64,000 bases of DNA, from assembly GCF_000186865.1 (NCBI RefSeq), contig NW_008705561.1:583168-647167 (forward strand), read 5' to 3'. Origin of the DNA: Aureococcus anophagefferens (taxonomy: Eukaryota; Sar; Pelagophyceae; Pelagomonadales; Pelagomonadaceae). Below are positions 54,624 to 62,820 of this stretch, piece after piece (the first letter of the stretch is position 1; each line of letters begins with the position of its first letter). A program made the translations under genes and the position numbers. The notes beneath the pieces were generated by a model. That model ran no database searches. It was not told the DNA's origin and worked only from the letters and a program-made list of their open reading frames with translations.

Positions 54624-55151
54624 TTACAATTTCGCCTGGAGCGAGAGGTACGCGCTCCAGAAGCAGGAGCAGCAGTTGATCCAGAGGATGCGGTAGGGCA
54701 GCGGGACCGCGCCGAAGGTGACGACGTGGACGAAGGGCCACACGACCCAGTTCACCTTGAGCGTCGGGAGGAGCTTGCCGCTCGCGTCGGGGACGGACTC
54801 GGACACGGCCATGCCGCCGCAGACGTTCTGGAAGTTGAAGAAGGAGAACGTCATGACCGGCGTCCAGGTGAGCTGGTCGAGCAAGACCTTTCGCGCGACG
54901 GCGCCGCCGCCGGCGCCCGTGACGAGCCGGTCGAGGAAATTGTACCAGTGGTGCGACGGCGTCGCGACGAGGCCGCCGAAGGTCATCATCCGCGCCAGCC
55001 GGCCGCCGTCTACTGCTTCTCCGCCCTCGATGCCCTGCGCCAGTCCGTCGCCCACGCCGAAGAGGCCGCAGCTCGTGACGCTTTTGGTCACTATGGGAGA
55101 TGTCGTCAGGTGGGCATCGTACCACGCCGCGAAGCTCCGCGCGGCCTGCAT
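54624..55151 (-). CDS. Mpv17/PMP22-family membrane protein
   Basis: This is a 175-residue protein with four hydrophobic segments and the family signatures: WYDAHLTTSPIVTKSVTSCG at the start, GDGLAQGIEGG, HHWYNFLDRLV (the family's HxWY motif), LLDQLTWTPVMTFSFFNFQ and the late VNWVVWPFVHVVTFGAVPLPYR. These proteins sit in the mitochondrial inner membrane or peroxisomes and may form channels. The C-terminus is QAKL, and the last three residues AKL fit a type-1 peroxisomal signal. The ATG at 55151 is used; the longer frame starts with TTG. Confidence 0.87.
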   Translation of the reverse strand: MQAARSFAAWYDAHLTTSPIVTKSVTSCGLFGVGDGLAQGIEGGEAVDGGRLARMMTFGGLVATPSHHWYNFLDRLVTGAGGGAVARKVLLDQLTWTPVMTFSFFNFQNVCGGMAVSESVPDASGKLLPTLKVNWVVWPFVHVVTFGAVPLPYRILWINCCSCFWSAYLSLQAKL

Positions 55152-55249
55152 CGACCCGTCCAAGCACGATTAAGGGCTGCCCATCATCAGTGCTCTCTCC
55201 CAGGCGTCAACATGCAGCTTCCTTGCAGCTCGTGCAAATATCTGCGATT

Positions 55250-56507
55250 ATGGCTACTCGCGCAGCCTGCCTCCTCGGCCTGGCGCGCGCATTACGCGCG
55301 CCGCGCTTCGCGCTGCGCGCGCGCGCATTACGCGCGCCGCGCTTCGCGCTGCGCGCCGCGACGACGTCGCCGCCGCCGCCGCCGGAGGCCTACGTCGAGC
55401 TCGTGCTGCGCACGGGCGGCGCCCACAGCGACACGCCGAGCGCCGAGGAGCTGAGCGAGGTGCTCATGGAGTACGGCGCCATGTCCGTGTGACAGCGTCC
55501 TGCGAAAACGATGAAAAATCGTCACCGACAAAATGTGTAGGTCCGTGAGCGCGAGCGATTCCAACGCGGGCACGGACGCGGAGGAGGCGCTCTACGGCGA
55601 GCCGCCGGACGCCAAGGAGCTCGACGTCTTCCTCGACGAGGACCGGTGGCGGAGCGAGGCGTACTGGCGGTCGGCGGAGGTGCGCGCGCTCTTCGTCTCC
55701 GAGGACTACGGCGTCGCCGTGCTCGACGCCCTGCGGGACCGCTACGGCGACGGCGTGCTCGAGGACATGGACGGGTCCCTCGAGCCGCTGCCGAGCGACG
55801 TCGACTGGCTCCAGAAGCAGGAGGCCGCGCGGCCCGTCGTCGTCGTCGGCGACCTCGAGATCCTCCTGCCCTGGCACGACACGTCGCCGGACCCGGACGT
55901 CGCGAAGCGCCAGCTCCGGGTCGAGGGCGGCGCGGCTTTCGGGACGGGCGAGCACCAGACGACGCGCATGTGCTGCGAGTGGCTCCAGGAGGCGGAGCTG
56001 CCGGCCATGTACACCATGGTCGACTACGGCTGCGGCTCCGGCATCCTCGCGCTGACGGCGCTGCGCTACGGCGCGGCGGTCGCCGTCGGCGTCGACATCG
56101 ACGTCGACTGCGTCGCGGCCGCGAAACGGAACGCGGAGTCGAACGGCTTCGCGCCGTCGGAGTGCCGCTTCCACCTGCCGCCCGTCGACGCGGGCGCGGA
56201 CGCGGCGTCCGTCGCCTACGTCAACGCGCGCCTCGAGACGGGCGACTTCGGCCACGACCCGCTGCCCTCCGACGAGCCGCCCGCGGACGTCGTCGTCGCG
56301 AACATCCTGCTGAACCCCCTGCTCGCGCTCCAGGACACGATCACGGGCCTCGTCAAGGTCGGCGGCACGCAGGTCATGTCCGGCATCCGCCTCGACCAGG
56401 CGGACCGCGTCATCGCCGCCTACGGCCCGAAGTTCGACGACGTCAGGGTCGCGAAGGAGACCGACGGCTGGCTCGTCGTCGTCGCGTCGGGCCGCAAGGC
56501 CGACTAG
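55250..56507 (+). CDS. Ribosomal protein L11 methyltransferase-like (PrmA), organellar, two exons
   Basis: The exons are 55250-55482 and 55541-56507 (399 residues). An arginine/alanine leader built from a tandem duplication ([12 protein letters not shown] twice) suggests mitochondrial or plastid import. The catalytic part has PrmA hallmarks: [31 protein letters not shown] (SAM motif I), [16 protein letters not shown], and [20 protein letters not shown]. PrmA trimethylates ribosomal protein L11. The 58-base intron is an introner with duplication GTCCGTG, and joining restores EYGAMSVSASDS. The stop codon overlaps that of the convergent J-protein gene by 4 bp. Confidence 0.86.
55483..55540 (+). 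mobile_element. Introner-type intron in the PrmA gene
   Basis: This is a 58-base phase-2 intron with donor GTCCGT and acceptor TGTGTAG. GTCCGTG is duplicated at both ends. The interior has AGCGTCCTG and AAATCGTCACCGACA, matching the nucleoporin introner family, but the left inverted repeat is partly deleted. Confidence 0.75.
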
Positions 56508-57664
56508 GCTGTCTTACTCGGCGGCGCGCTCGGGAGCCACAGGTGGTAGGCGAGGCCCAGCGCGGCGAGGATGATGGTGAAGGCGGGGGCCAGGAAGAGC
56601 AGCGCGACGACGAGCGCGCCGGCGGCGTGGCGCTTGTGGCGCTCCGCGGCGTCGGCGCCCGCGACGGCCGCGAGCGCCTCGACCGCGAGGGGCGCGACGT
56701 CCCGCCCGTAGGCGTGCGCGAGGCAGACGGCGACGCACGCGAAGACGAAGGGCACCGTCGGAAACGTCAGCACGACGAAGCACGCGATCGCGCCCGCGCC
56801 GTAGCGCTTGTAGCGCGCGAGCTGCTCCGCGTCCTCCCGGGCCTGCTGCTCCTTCTTCGCGGCCTTGCGCTTCCGGATGCCCGCGTCGATGCGCTGGCCC
56901 GTGCTCGCCGCGGGCGCCTGCCAGCCGTCGGGCACGGCCCGCCGCGCCGCCGGCGCGGCGGCGCCGCCCGCGCGCGCGAGCACCGTCGAGCCGCCGCTCC
57001 GGAACCGCTTCTCGTCGTCTTCCAGCAGCAGCGTCGCGAGCGTCATCACCGTCCGCTTCTTCGGCAGCCGCAGCTTGCGCTTCGCGAGCTCGCGCTCCAG
57101 CGCGCGCGGGTCCCAGGCCAGGTAGCAGCCGCCGCCGCCGTCGCGCAAAGAACGCGCGCCCGCGGCGTGCTGCCGGACCCAGAACGCCTGCTCCTCGGCC
57201 TCCTTCTTCGCGCGCGCGGCCTCGCGCTTCGCCTCGGCCTCGCGCTCGAGCTGGGCCATGCGCTCGCGCGCGCGCATCTTCTTGATGAACTCCTTGGACC
57301 GCTTGAGCTGCCGCGCGGACATGGACGACCGGTTCTCCTGCTCGTACATGCGGACCAGCAGCTCCGCGAGCACCTCGTCGGCGTCCGAGGACCCGAAGAA
57401 GGCCGCGAAGGCGTCCTCGTCGTCGTCGGCCGCCGCGGCGCCGTCGGATCCGCCGCCGTCGCGCGCCTTCACGAGGACCTCGGACGCCTCCTTGACCCGT
57501 TGGAAGCGCTCCGCCGCGCCGGCCTCGTCGCCGGGATTCTTGTCCGGGTGGTGCTTCAACGCTTCGCGGCGGAACGCCTTGCGCAGCTCGTCGTCGGCGG
57601 GCAGGCCCGCGGACGGGTCGAAGCCGAGCACGGCGCAGGCCTCGGCGACGCTCAGGGTCGACAT
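56504..57664 (-). CDS. J-domain protein with C-terminal membrane helices
   Basis: This is a 386-residue protein. The J domain is N-terminal (residues 5-70) and has KHHPDKN carrying the essential HPD. A charged coiled-coil middle follows ([20 protein letters not shown]). From residue 290 on are two hydrophobic pairs ([40 protein letters not shown]), so it is membrane-bound, with the J domain probably facing the cytosol to recruit Hsp70. It is convergent with PrmA, and the two stops share the palindrome CTAG (56504-56507). Confidence 0.82.
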   Translation of the reverse strand: MSTLSVAEACAVLGFDPSAGLPADDELRKAFRREALKHHPDKNPGDEAGAAERFQRVKEASEVLVKARDGGGSDGAAAADDDEDAFAAFFGSSDADEVLAELLVRMYEQENRSSMSARQLKRSKEFIKKMRARERMAQLEREAEAKREAARAKKEAEEQAFWVRQHAAGARSLRDGGGGCYLAWDPRALERELAKRKLRLPKKRTVMTLATLLLEDDEKRFRSGGSTVLARAGGAAAPAARRAVPDGWQAPAASTGQRIDAGIRKRKAAKKEQQAREDAEQLARYKRYGAGAIACFVVLTFPTVPFVFACVAVCLAHAYGRDVAPLAVEALAAVAGADAAERHKRHAAGALVVALLFLAPAFTIILAALGLAYHLWLPSAPPSKTA

Positions 57665-57793
57665 GATTTTATAGGCGAGCACGTGTGTGGCGATGTGTTG
57701 CGCGAGCTGCGGCGCTGCGGGTCGGTGCGTTGGCGCGCGCGGCCAGTCGCAAGCTTTTGTTTGTTGTAGAGGCTCGGGCGGCATCATGTCGGC

Positions 57794-59386
57794 ATCACAC
57801 TGCCTTTTGGCCTGTTTCAGCCGCTGGCGCCGCCGCCGTCTGGCCGAGACGGCGGCTGTACCGCGTCGATTTGAGCGCGGTAAAGCCGTGACGCGCGGCG
57901 CATAGACCCAACGCGTGGGCCTGACTACTTTTTTCCAGCGAATCGCGGGCGCGCGGGCGCGCGGCGGTCGCGCTCTCGACGAATATATGCTCAAATCGTG
58001 TCGATCCCACCTCTCCGAGCCGCTCGTGGCATCATAGAGAGCCGTTTTGTTACCGCGGTCTGCTCCATACACGCCTCGAGCGGACTGAACCGCGAGAACA
58101 CCCTCGGGGACTGTTTCGACTCCGCGGCCGCGCGTTCGAGACGAGCGCCGAAACGCCGACACGACCGCGAACGCTGCCAAAACGCCGACGGACGCCAAGA
58201 CGCGGAACCGCTTGCGCAGCGCGACGATGGGGTTACGATAGGACACGATCGACGCCCCTGCGACTCCTGGCACGCCCGAACTCGCGCAAAGTCTGGGATC
58301 GTAGGGTATGGTCGCAAATCGATCCCTTTTGAGCCGATTTCGGACGCGCGCGACCGCGTTCGCGCGACTACTTTTGCACCGCGTTGTCGGCGCAACATAT
58401 CTGGAGCGCGTGGGAAGCGGAACGGCTGGAATCCATGCTGTAGCGGCTGTAAAAGGTCTCAAAGCTTGTCACATGCTCTCTGAGCTGCTCGGAGAGCGGC
58501 CCGAGCGAGTTGGCTGGGGATCACGCCGGGAGCGGCGNNNNNNNNNNNNNNNNNNNNNNNNNNNNNNNNNNNNNNNNNNNNNNNNNNAAAAATTGGTAAG
58601 CACCGGCGGGTACGCCTAAGGAAGGGCCCAGCAAACTTTCACGCCCAGTTGTGAGGGTGTTGCAGCGATCGGATGGCGTTCGTCCGATCCCTAGAGGGAA
58701 TCCAGCCCCAAACCGACCCTTACGCGACGACACACGAGTCGTTTTCGGCGCTCTAAAGGGCCGCGCGCACGTCGGCATGACCATACGCGACGGTCCGGCC
58801 AAAAAGACCGCGCGACGGCAGCGTTTTCTCGTCGGCGAAAACAGCGCCTCTCGGGCACCGAAAACGACCCCGAAACCGTCGGCAAGCCAGAACGAGTCGC
58901 AGGGACGCGTCCGACACCTTGGGCGAGTCGTAGGGGCCCGTTCGTCAGCCGTCGTAGCTCGCGCGCTCTCGGAGAAGTCTGTTTTGACGTACAAAAGCAC
59001 GTCATGATCTCGGTACAGCGTTCGCGCCACCGCGTCGAGGTCGCGAGCGCGTGCGAAATCCGTCTCCCAGCGCACCCGCGGGTTGGAACACGTCGAGACA
59101 TATACAAAGCAGCTCCCATCGCAAAACGGCACGCTACGAAGCCAGTGGGCGCGCAGAAACGCTGGACCGCACCGATTGCAGTCGCTCCGTGTCGCCACCA
59201 CCAGTGTTCCTCGCGCGCAGACGCGCCGCGCGCCGGAAAAAAATAGGCAGACCGACGCGTCGGGTCCATGTGTGGAACGTTAGGGCTTTACCGCGTCGAA
59301 ATCGCTGCAGTACAGCCGGCGCGAGGGCCAGACATCGTCGATTTCCAGCGGCTGAAACATCGGCTGTCGGCCCAAAAGGCAGTGAT
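57794..59386. mobile_element. 1.6-kb element with ~150-bp imperfect inverted repeats and an assembly gap
   Basis: The left end (57794-57945) and right end (59236-59386) are inverted copies. The core is ACTGCCTTTTGG, then GTTTCAGCCGCTGG, GGCTGTAC, then GCGGTAAAGCC and a T-tract TTTTTTCC. Point changes and small indels separate them. The centre holds a 50-N gap (58538-58587) and unsupported frames; the longest (59201-58521 minus) has no recognisable domain. It resembles a fold-back or non-autonomous DNA transposon. Confidence 0.65.
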
Positions 59387-59463
59387 CATTGCCCCGGTCT
59401 GACACAGCCTCTCACGATAGACGCCCTGCCACGCTTGATTCTTGCATCTCAGACCCGCCAGCC

Positions 59464-60189
59464 ATGAAGCTAACCGTGATCGCTCTCGCCGCCCTCACTG
59501 CCGTCGACGCCTTCGCGCCGCCGCGCGCCCTCGCGACCCAAAAAACTGCGCGCCGGTCGACGCCGGAGACGGAGGAGGAGGCGGCCATCGAATCGGAGCC
59601 AGCCGTCGAGGAGCCGACGGGCCCGGGCCGCTACGACGTGTCGAAGCTCGTCGGCGGCGCCGCGACGGAGGGCGGCTTCAACCAGTTCGACCCGGTGCTC
59701 TCGGCGACGCAGGGCCTTTCGCGGCGCTTCGGTCTCGTCGGCGGCCTGAGCGTCTTCGCGGTGCTCGCGCTCGTCGAGGGCGGCGAGATCTTCAAGGGCC
59801 TGACGAATTCGGAGCCCATCCCCGGCGCGAACGAGCTCGTGAAGACCGCGTCGGGCCTCCAATACACGGAGTCGCTCGTCGGCCGCGCCGGCGACAGCCC
59901 GCTTCCCGGAGCGGTCGTCGGCCTCAAGGTCCGCGTCTCCGTCGGCGACAAGGTCATCTTCGACACGAAGGACGACAAGCCCGTGGCCTTCAAGTACGGC
60001 CAGCGGCCGTTCCAGAACGTCATCTGCGAGGGCGTCGAGGAGGGCATCCGGGGCATGAAGGCCGGCGGCAAGCGGCGGCTCCTCGTGCCCGCGAACCTCG
60101 CGCCCGCGGGCGTCGCGTCGACGCTCCCCGAGGGCATCCTCCTCGTCTACGACGTCGAGCTCGCGGAGGTGCTCCCGGGCTACTTTTAA
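59464..60189 (+). CDS. Plastid-targeted FKBP-type peptidyl-prolyl isomerase
   Basis: This is a 241-residue protein. The N-terminus (MKLTVIALAALTAVDAFAPP) is a textbook heterokont bipartite plastid signal: a signal peptide cut before FAP, then a basic transit stretch. A hydrophobic helix near residue 90-105 (GLVGGLSVFAVLALVEGG) may anchor it or serve as a thylakoid signal. The last 120 residues form an FKBP domain (KTASGLQYTESLVG, GAVVGLKVRVSVGDKVIFDT, GVEEGIRGMKAGGKRRLLVP, LVYDVELAEVLPGYF). FKBPs in plastids help fold or assemble photosynthetic complexes. Several aromatic active-site residues differ from FKBP12, so isomerase activity is not certain. Confidence 0.85.
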   Translation: MKLTVIALAALTAVDAFAPPRALATQKTARRSTPETEEEAAIESEPAVEEPTGPGRYDVSKLVGGAATEGGFNQFDPVLSATQGLSRRFGLVGGLSVFAVLALVEGGEIFKGLTNSEPIPGANELVKTASGLQYTESLVGRAGDSPLPGAVVGLKVRVSVGDKVIFDTKDDKPVAFKYGQRPFQNVICEGVEEGIRGMKAGGKRRLLVPANLAPAGVASTLPEGILLVYDVELAEVLPGYF

Positions 60190-60199
60190 GAGACTAGAG

Positions 60200-60262
60200 C
60201 GGGCTCCGCTCGGGCGCGCGCCGTCGACGTCGGGCGCGCGCCGTCATGGTTCGAGAGCCGGT
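60200..60262 (-). promoter_or_regulatory. SECIS-like hairpin after the radical-SAM gene (candidate)
   Basis: On the minus strand the RNA would read CGGCTCTCGAACC, ATGA (60247-60244), GGCGCGCGCC, a loop CGACGTCGAC, GGCGCGCGCC, then CGA. This gives AUGA opposite GA, a 10-bp helix and an apical loop with CC in place of the usual AA. GGCTC/GAGCC can close the base. The two halves are also tandem palindromes, so each could fold alone. It lies 20-70 bases after the UGA that ends the extended frame. Confidence 0.4.
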
Positions 60263-60267
60263 CCTTC

Positions 60268-60378
60268 TCACTTGTAGGCGAGGTGGCGGAAGCGGGGGTC
60301 CTCGGACCAGTAGCGTTTCTGGTGGTAGACGAGCTCCTCGGCGAGCTCCTTGTACGCGTACTGGCCCATCATGCCCGG
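60268..60378 (-). other. In-frame coding extension after UGA of the radical-SAM gene
   Basis: The UGA at 60381-60379 is followed in the same frame by 36 protein-like codons (PGMMGQYAYKELAEEL, VYHQKRYWSEDPRFRHLAYK) and a second UGA at 60270-60268. No GT donor exists in the ~40 bases before the first UGA, so splicing around it is unlikely. Selenocysteine insertion would give GGUPG and a total of 771 residues. Confidence 0.55.
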
Positions 60379-62783
60379 TCAGCCGCCCGTCGCCCGCGTG
60401 AGGTAGTGGCGCCAGCAGTTCTTGAGCGACCCGAACTTGTGGTGCACGAGGCCCTCGAACATGGCGAGCTCCTGGCTGTCGCGGAACGCCGCGGGGTCGC
60501 CGGACACGAGGCCGAGGCGCTTGCCCAGCGCGAAGCGCTCCTGCGTCTCCTTGGGCCAGTCCAGGTAGGCGTCGAGGCACTGTAGGCCGGCGCCGCGCTG
60601 CCGGGGCAGCTTCGCCTCGACGGCGACGAGGTTGCCGATGTGGTCCGCGGCCGTGACGACGGACGTGCAGGTCGGCCCCAGCGCCGCGATCATGTCCCGC
60701 ATCTCCTGGACGTGCTCCGTCTCGCTCAGCTGCTCGAAGTCGCCGTTGAGTAACGCGTCGTAGCCCTCGGTGCCCGGGATGGGGCAGTAGGTCCGGAAGC
60801 GCACGAACGACGGGTTCACGGCCGTGACGAGCTTCGCCGTCTCGGCGACGTGGTCCGCGCTCAGCTCCCGGCCGCCGAGGCCCGGCATGACGTAGACGGA
60901 GTACTCGAAGCCCGCGGCCATCGCCTTTTCGCCCGCCGCGAGCTGCTTCTCGGGCAGGACGCCCTTGCGGCACAGCTTCGTGACCTTGAGCGAGCCCGTC
61001 TCGAGGCCCACGTGGAGGCGGTCGAGGCCCGCGAACTTGAGGCGCTTCAGCTCCTCGAGCGACTTCTCGTTGATGGAGTCGGACCGCGCGTACGTCGTCA
61101 CGCGTTTTATGGTCGGGAACCGCTCCCGCAGGTGCTTGACGATCTTGACGAGGTCGTCGGCCGTGGCGAAGAGCGCGTCGGCGTCCTGGAGGAAGGCGCA
61201 GGTGAGGCCGCCGTCCTGCTTCATGAGCTGGGCGACGGACCCGATCGTCCGCCGGTCGAAGCCGCGCCGCGCGAGCTCGTGGACGCCCAGATCGTCGAAG
61301 TCGGACCGCGTCAAGATGTCGTAGATCTGCGCCGCGGCGTCGATGTCGGCGATGACGTCGTCGACGTGGCGCAACGCGAAGTCGACGTCGCGGTACATCT
61401 TGCAGTACGTGCACCGGTTCCACTGGCAGCCGCGCGTCACGCGCACGAGCAGCGACCCGGCCTCGGACGGCGGCCGGAAGACGCCCGTCTCGAAGCCCGG
61501 GCGCTTGTGCTTGGTTTTGGGGGCGACGCGGCGCCGCTCGTCGACGTCGAGCCAGGAGTCCTCGATGTCGGGGCACGTGCACTTGGACCTGGGCAGGAAA
61601 AGGGTGCGAAATTCCCAACTTCAAAGGCTCCTATCTCGGTCGTTTTCCGCTCGTTTCGGCTGATTTTGGGACGAGCGATCATCTCTCGGAGCGCTCTCGA
61701 AGCGTGGGTGCTGTTTCCGAAACGCGCGCGCGCGGAACACTCACGTTGAAGCGACGTTGAATCACCCTTTTCCTGCCCTGACTTGGACGGCGCCGTGCGG
61801 CTGACGTCGCGCTTCACCTTCGCCACGAGCTGCTTGCCGGCGGCGAAGCCCTTGGCGACGCCGCACTCCGTCTTTTTGACGGCGGGCTCCTTGAGCGCGG
61901 CGTCGAGCCGCGCCTCGACGTCCGCGAGGGCCGCCTCGACGGCCGCGAGCTCCGCGGCCGACGCCTTGGTCTTCGGCGCGGTCCGCAGGAGCCCCGCGGC
62001 CTCGTCGAGGGCGTTCGCGGCGCCGTTGAGGTCCTCGTCGTCCAAAGCCAGGGCCTTGCCCAGGCGGAAGCGGGCCTTGGCCCAGTCCGGCCGCGCCGCG
62101 ACGGCCCGGCGCGCGTCCGCGACGGCCTCGGCGCGCCGGCCGAGGAAGACGTGGCACGCGGACCGGTTGCAGAGCGCGGGGCCGTAGTCCGCGCCGTCGG
62201 CCGTCAGGAGGTGGAGCGCCTTGTCGTAGGCGCGGCAGGCGTCGCCGTACTTCTTCGCGCCGAAATACGTATTGCCCGCGGCCTTGTGCTCCGCGGCCAT
62301 GGTCTCCCGCACGGACCGCTCCGCCTTCGTCCGCGGCGCGCTCGCGAGCTTCTCCTTGGCCGCCTGGCGCGCGGCGACCTTGCGCTCGTACTCGGCGACG
62401 CGCGCCGCCTGCTTCGCCGCCTCCCGGGCCGCGCGCTTCTCCTCGGGCGTCTTCTCCGGCGGCGGCGGCCCGGGCGGCGCCGCGGCGCCGTCGCCGACCT
62501 TGTCCTTCCACTTGGACCAGAAGCCGCCGCCGCCCGAGTCGTCCGCGGCGCCGTCGCCCGCCTCGTCGGCGACGCGCTCCAGCGTCTTCGCGCTCACCCA
62601 GCCGCCGTGGGCGCCGTCGAGCGTCTCGACCTTCGTCCGCGCGATGCCCGTCGACGACGTCGCCTCCTCGAGGCCCCAGACGAGCGTCTGCGGCGGGAGC
62701 TGCACGACCTTGGGCGTGTCGAGCTCCTTGCCCTCGCGGATCAAGGAGCCCTTGCCCACGACGCGGCGCTTGTCGACGCCCAT
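60379..62783 (-). CDS. TPR-domain/radical-SAM f usion enzyme, candidate selenoprotein, two exons
   Basis: The exons are 62783-61789 and 61588-60379 (734 residues to the first UGA). The N-terminal half has a glycine-rich and coiled-coil start, then a TPR co-chaperone-like block (AAGNTYFGAKKYGDACRAYD, RSACHVFLGRRAEAVADARR). The C-terminal half is a radical-SAM enzyme: the cluster motif is CQWNRCTYC (Cx4Cx2C, near residue 384), then LDRLHVGLETGSLKVTKLC, SVYVMPGLGG and RFRTYCPIPGTEGY. The family resembles COG1032-type enzymes of unknown product. The 200-base intron carries introner ends and an 8-bp duplication GTCCAAGT. Joining gives TAP-SKCTCPDIEDSW in frame. The coding likely continues through UGA to 60268. 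Confidence 0.8.
61589..61788 (-). mobile_element. 200-bp introner-type intron in the radical-SAM gene
   Basis: The inverted ends GGGCAGGAAAAGGGTG and CACCCTTTTCCTGCCC bound the element. The duplicated target GTCCAAGT supplies the donor (GTCCAAG, 61788) and also follows the acceptor CTGCCCAG. Phase 2 is kept. The ends match the 479-bp element at 35409-35887. Confidence 0.78.
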
Positions 62784-62820
62784 GGGCCCGAAGGCCGGGC
62801 TGCTCTATAGATCTAAGGCG

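Noticed and set aside
58521..59201. 226-codon minus frame as a transposase
   Set aside because: It overlaps the N gap, has no catalytic motif and reads mostly Arg/Ser/Thr; not supported.
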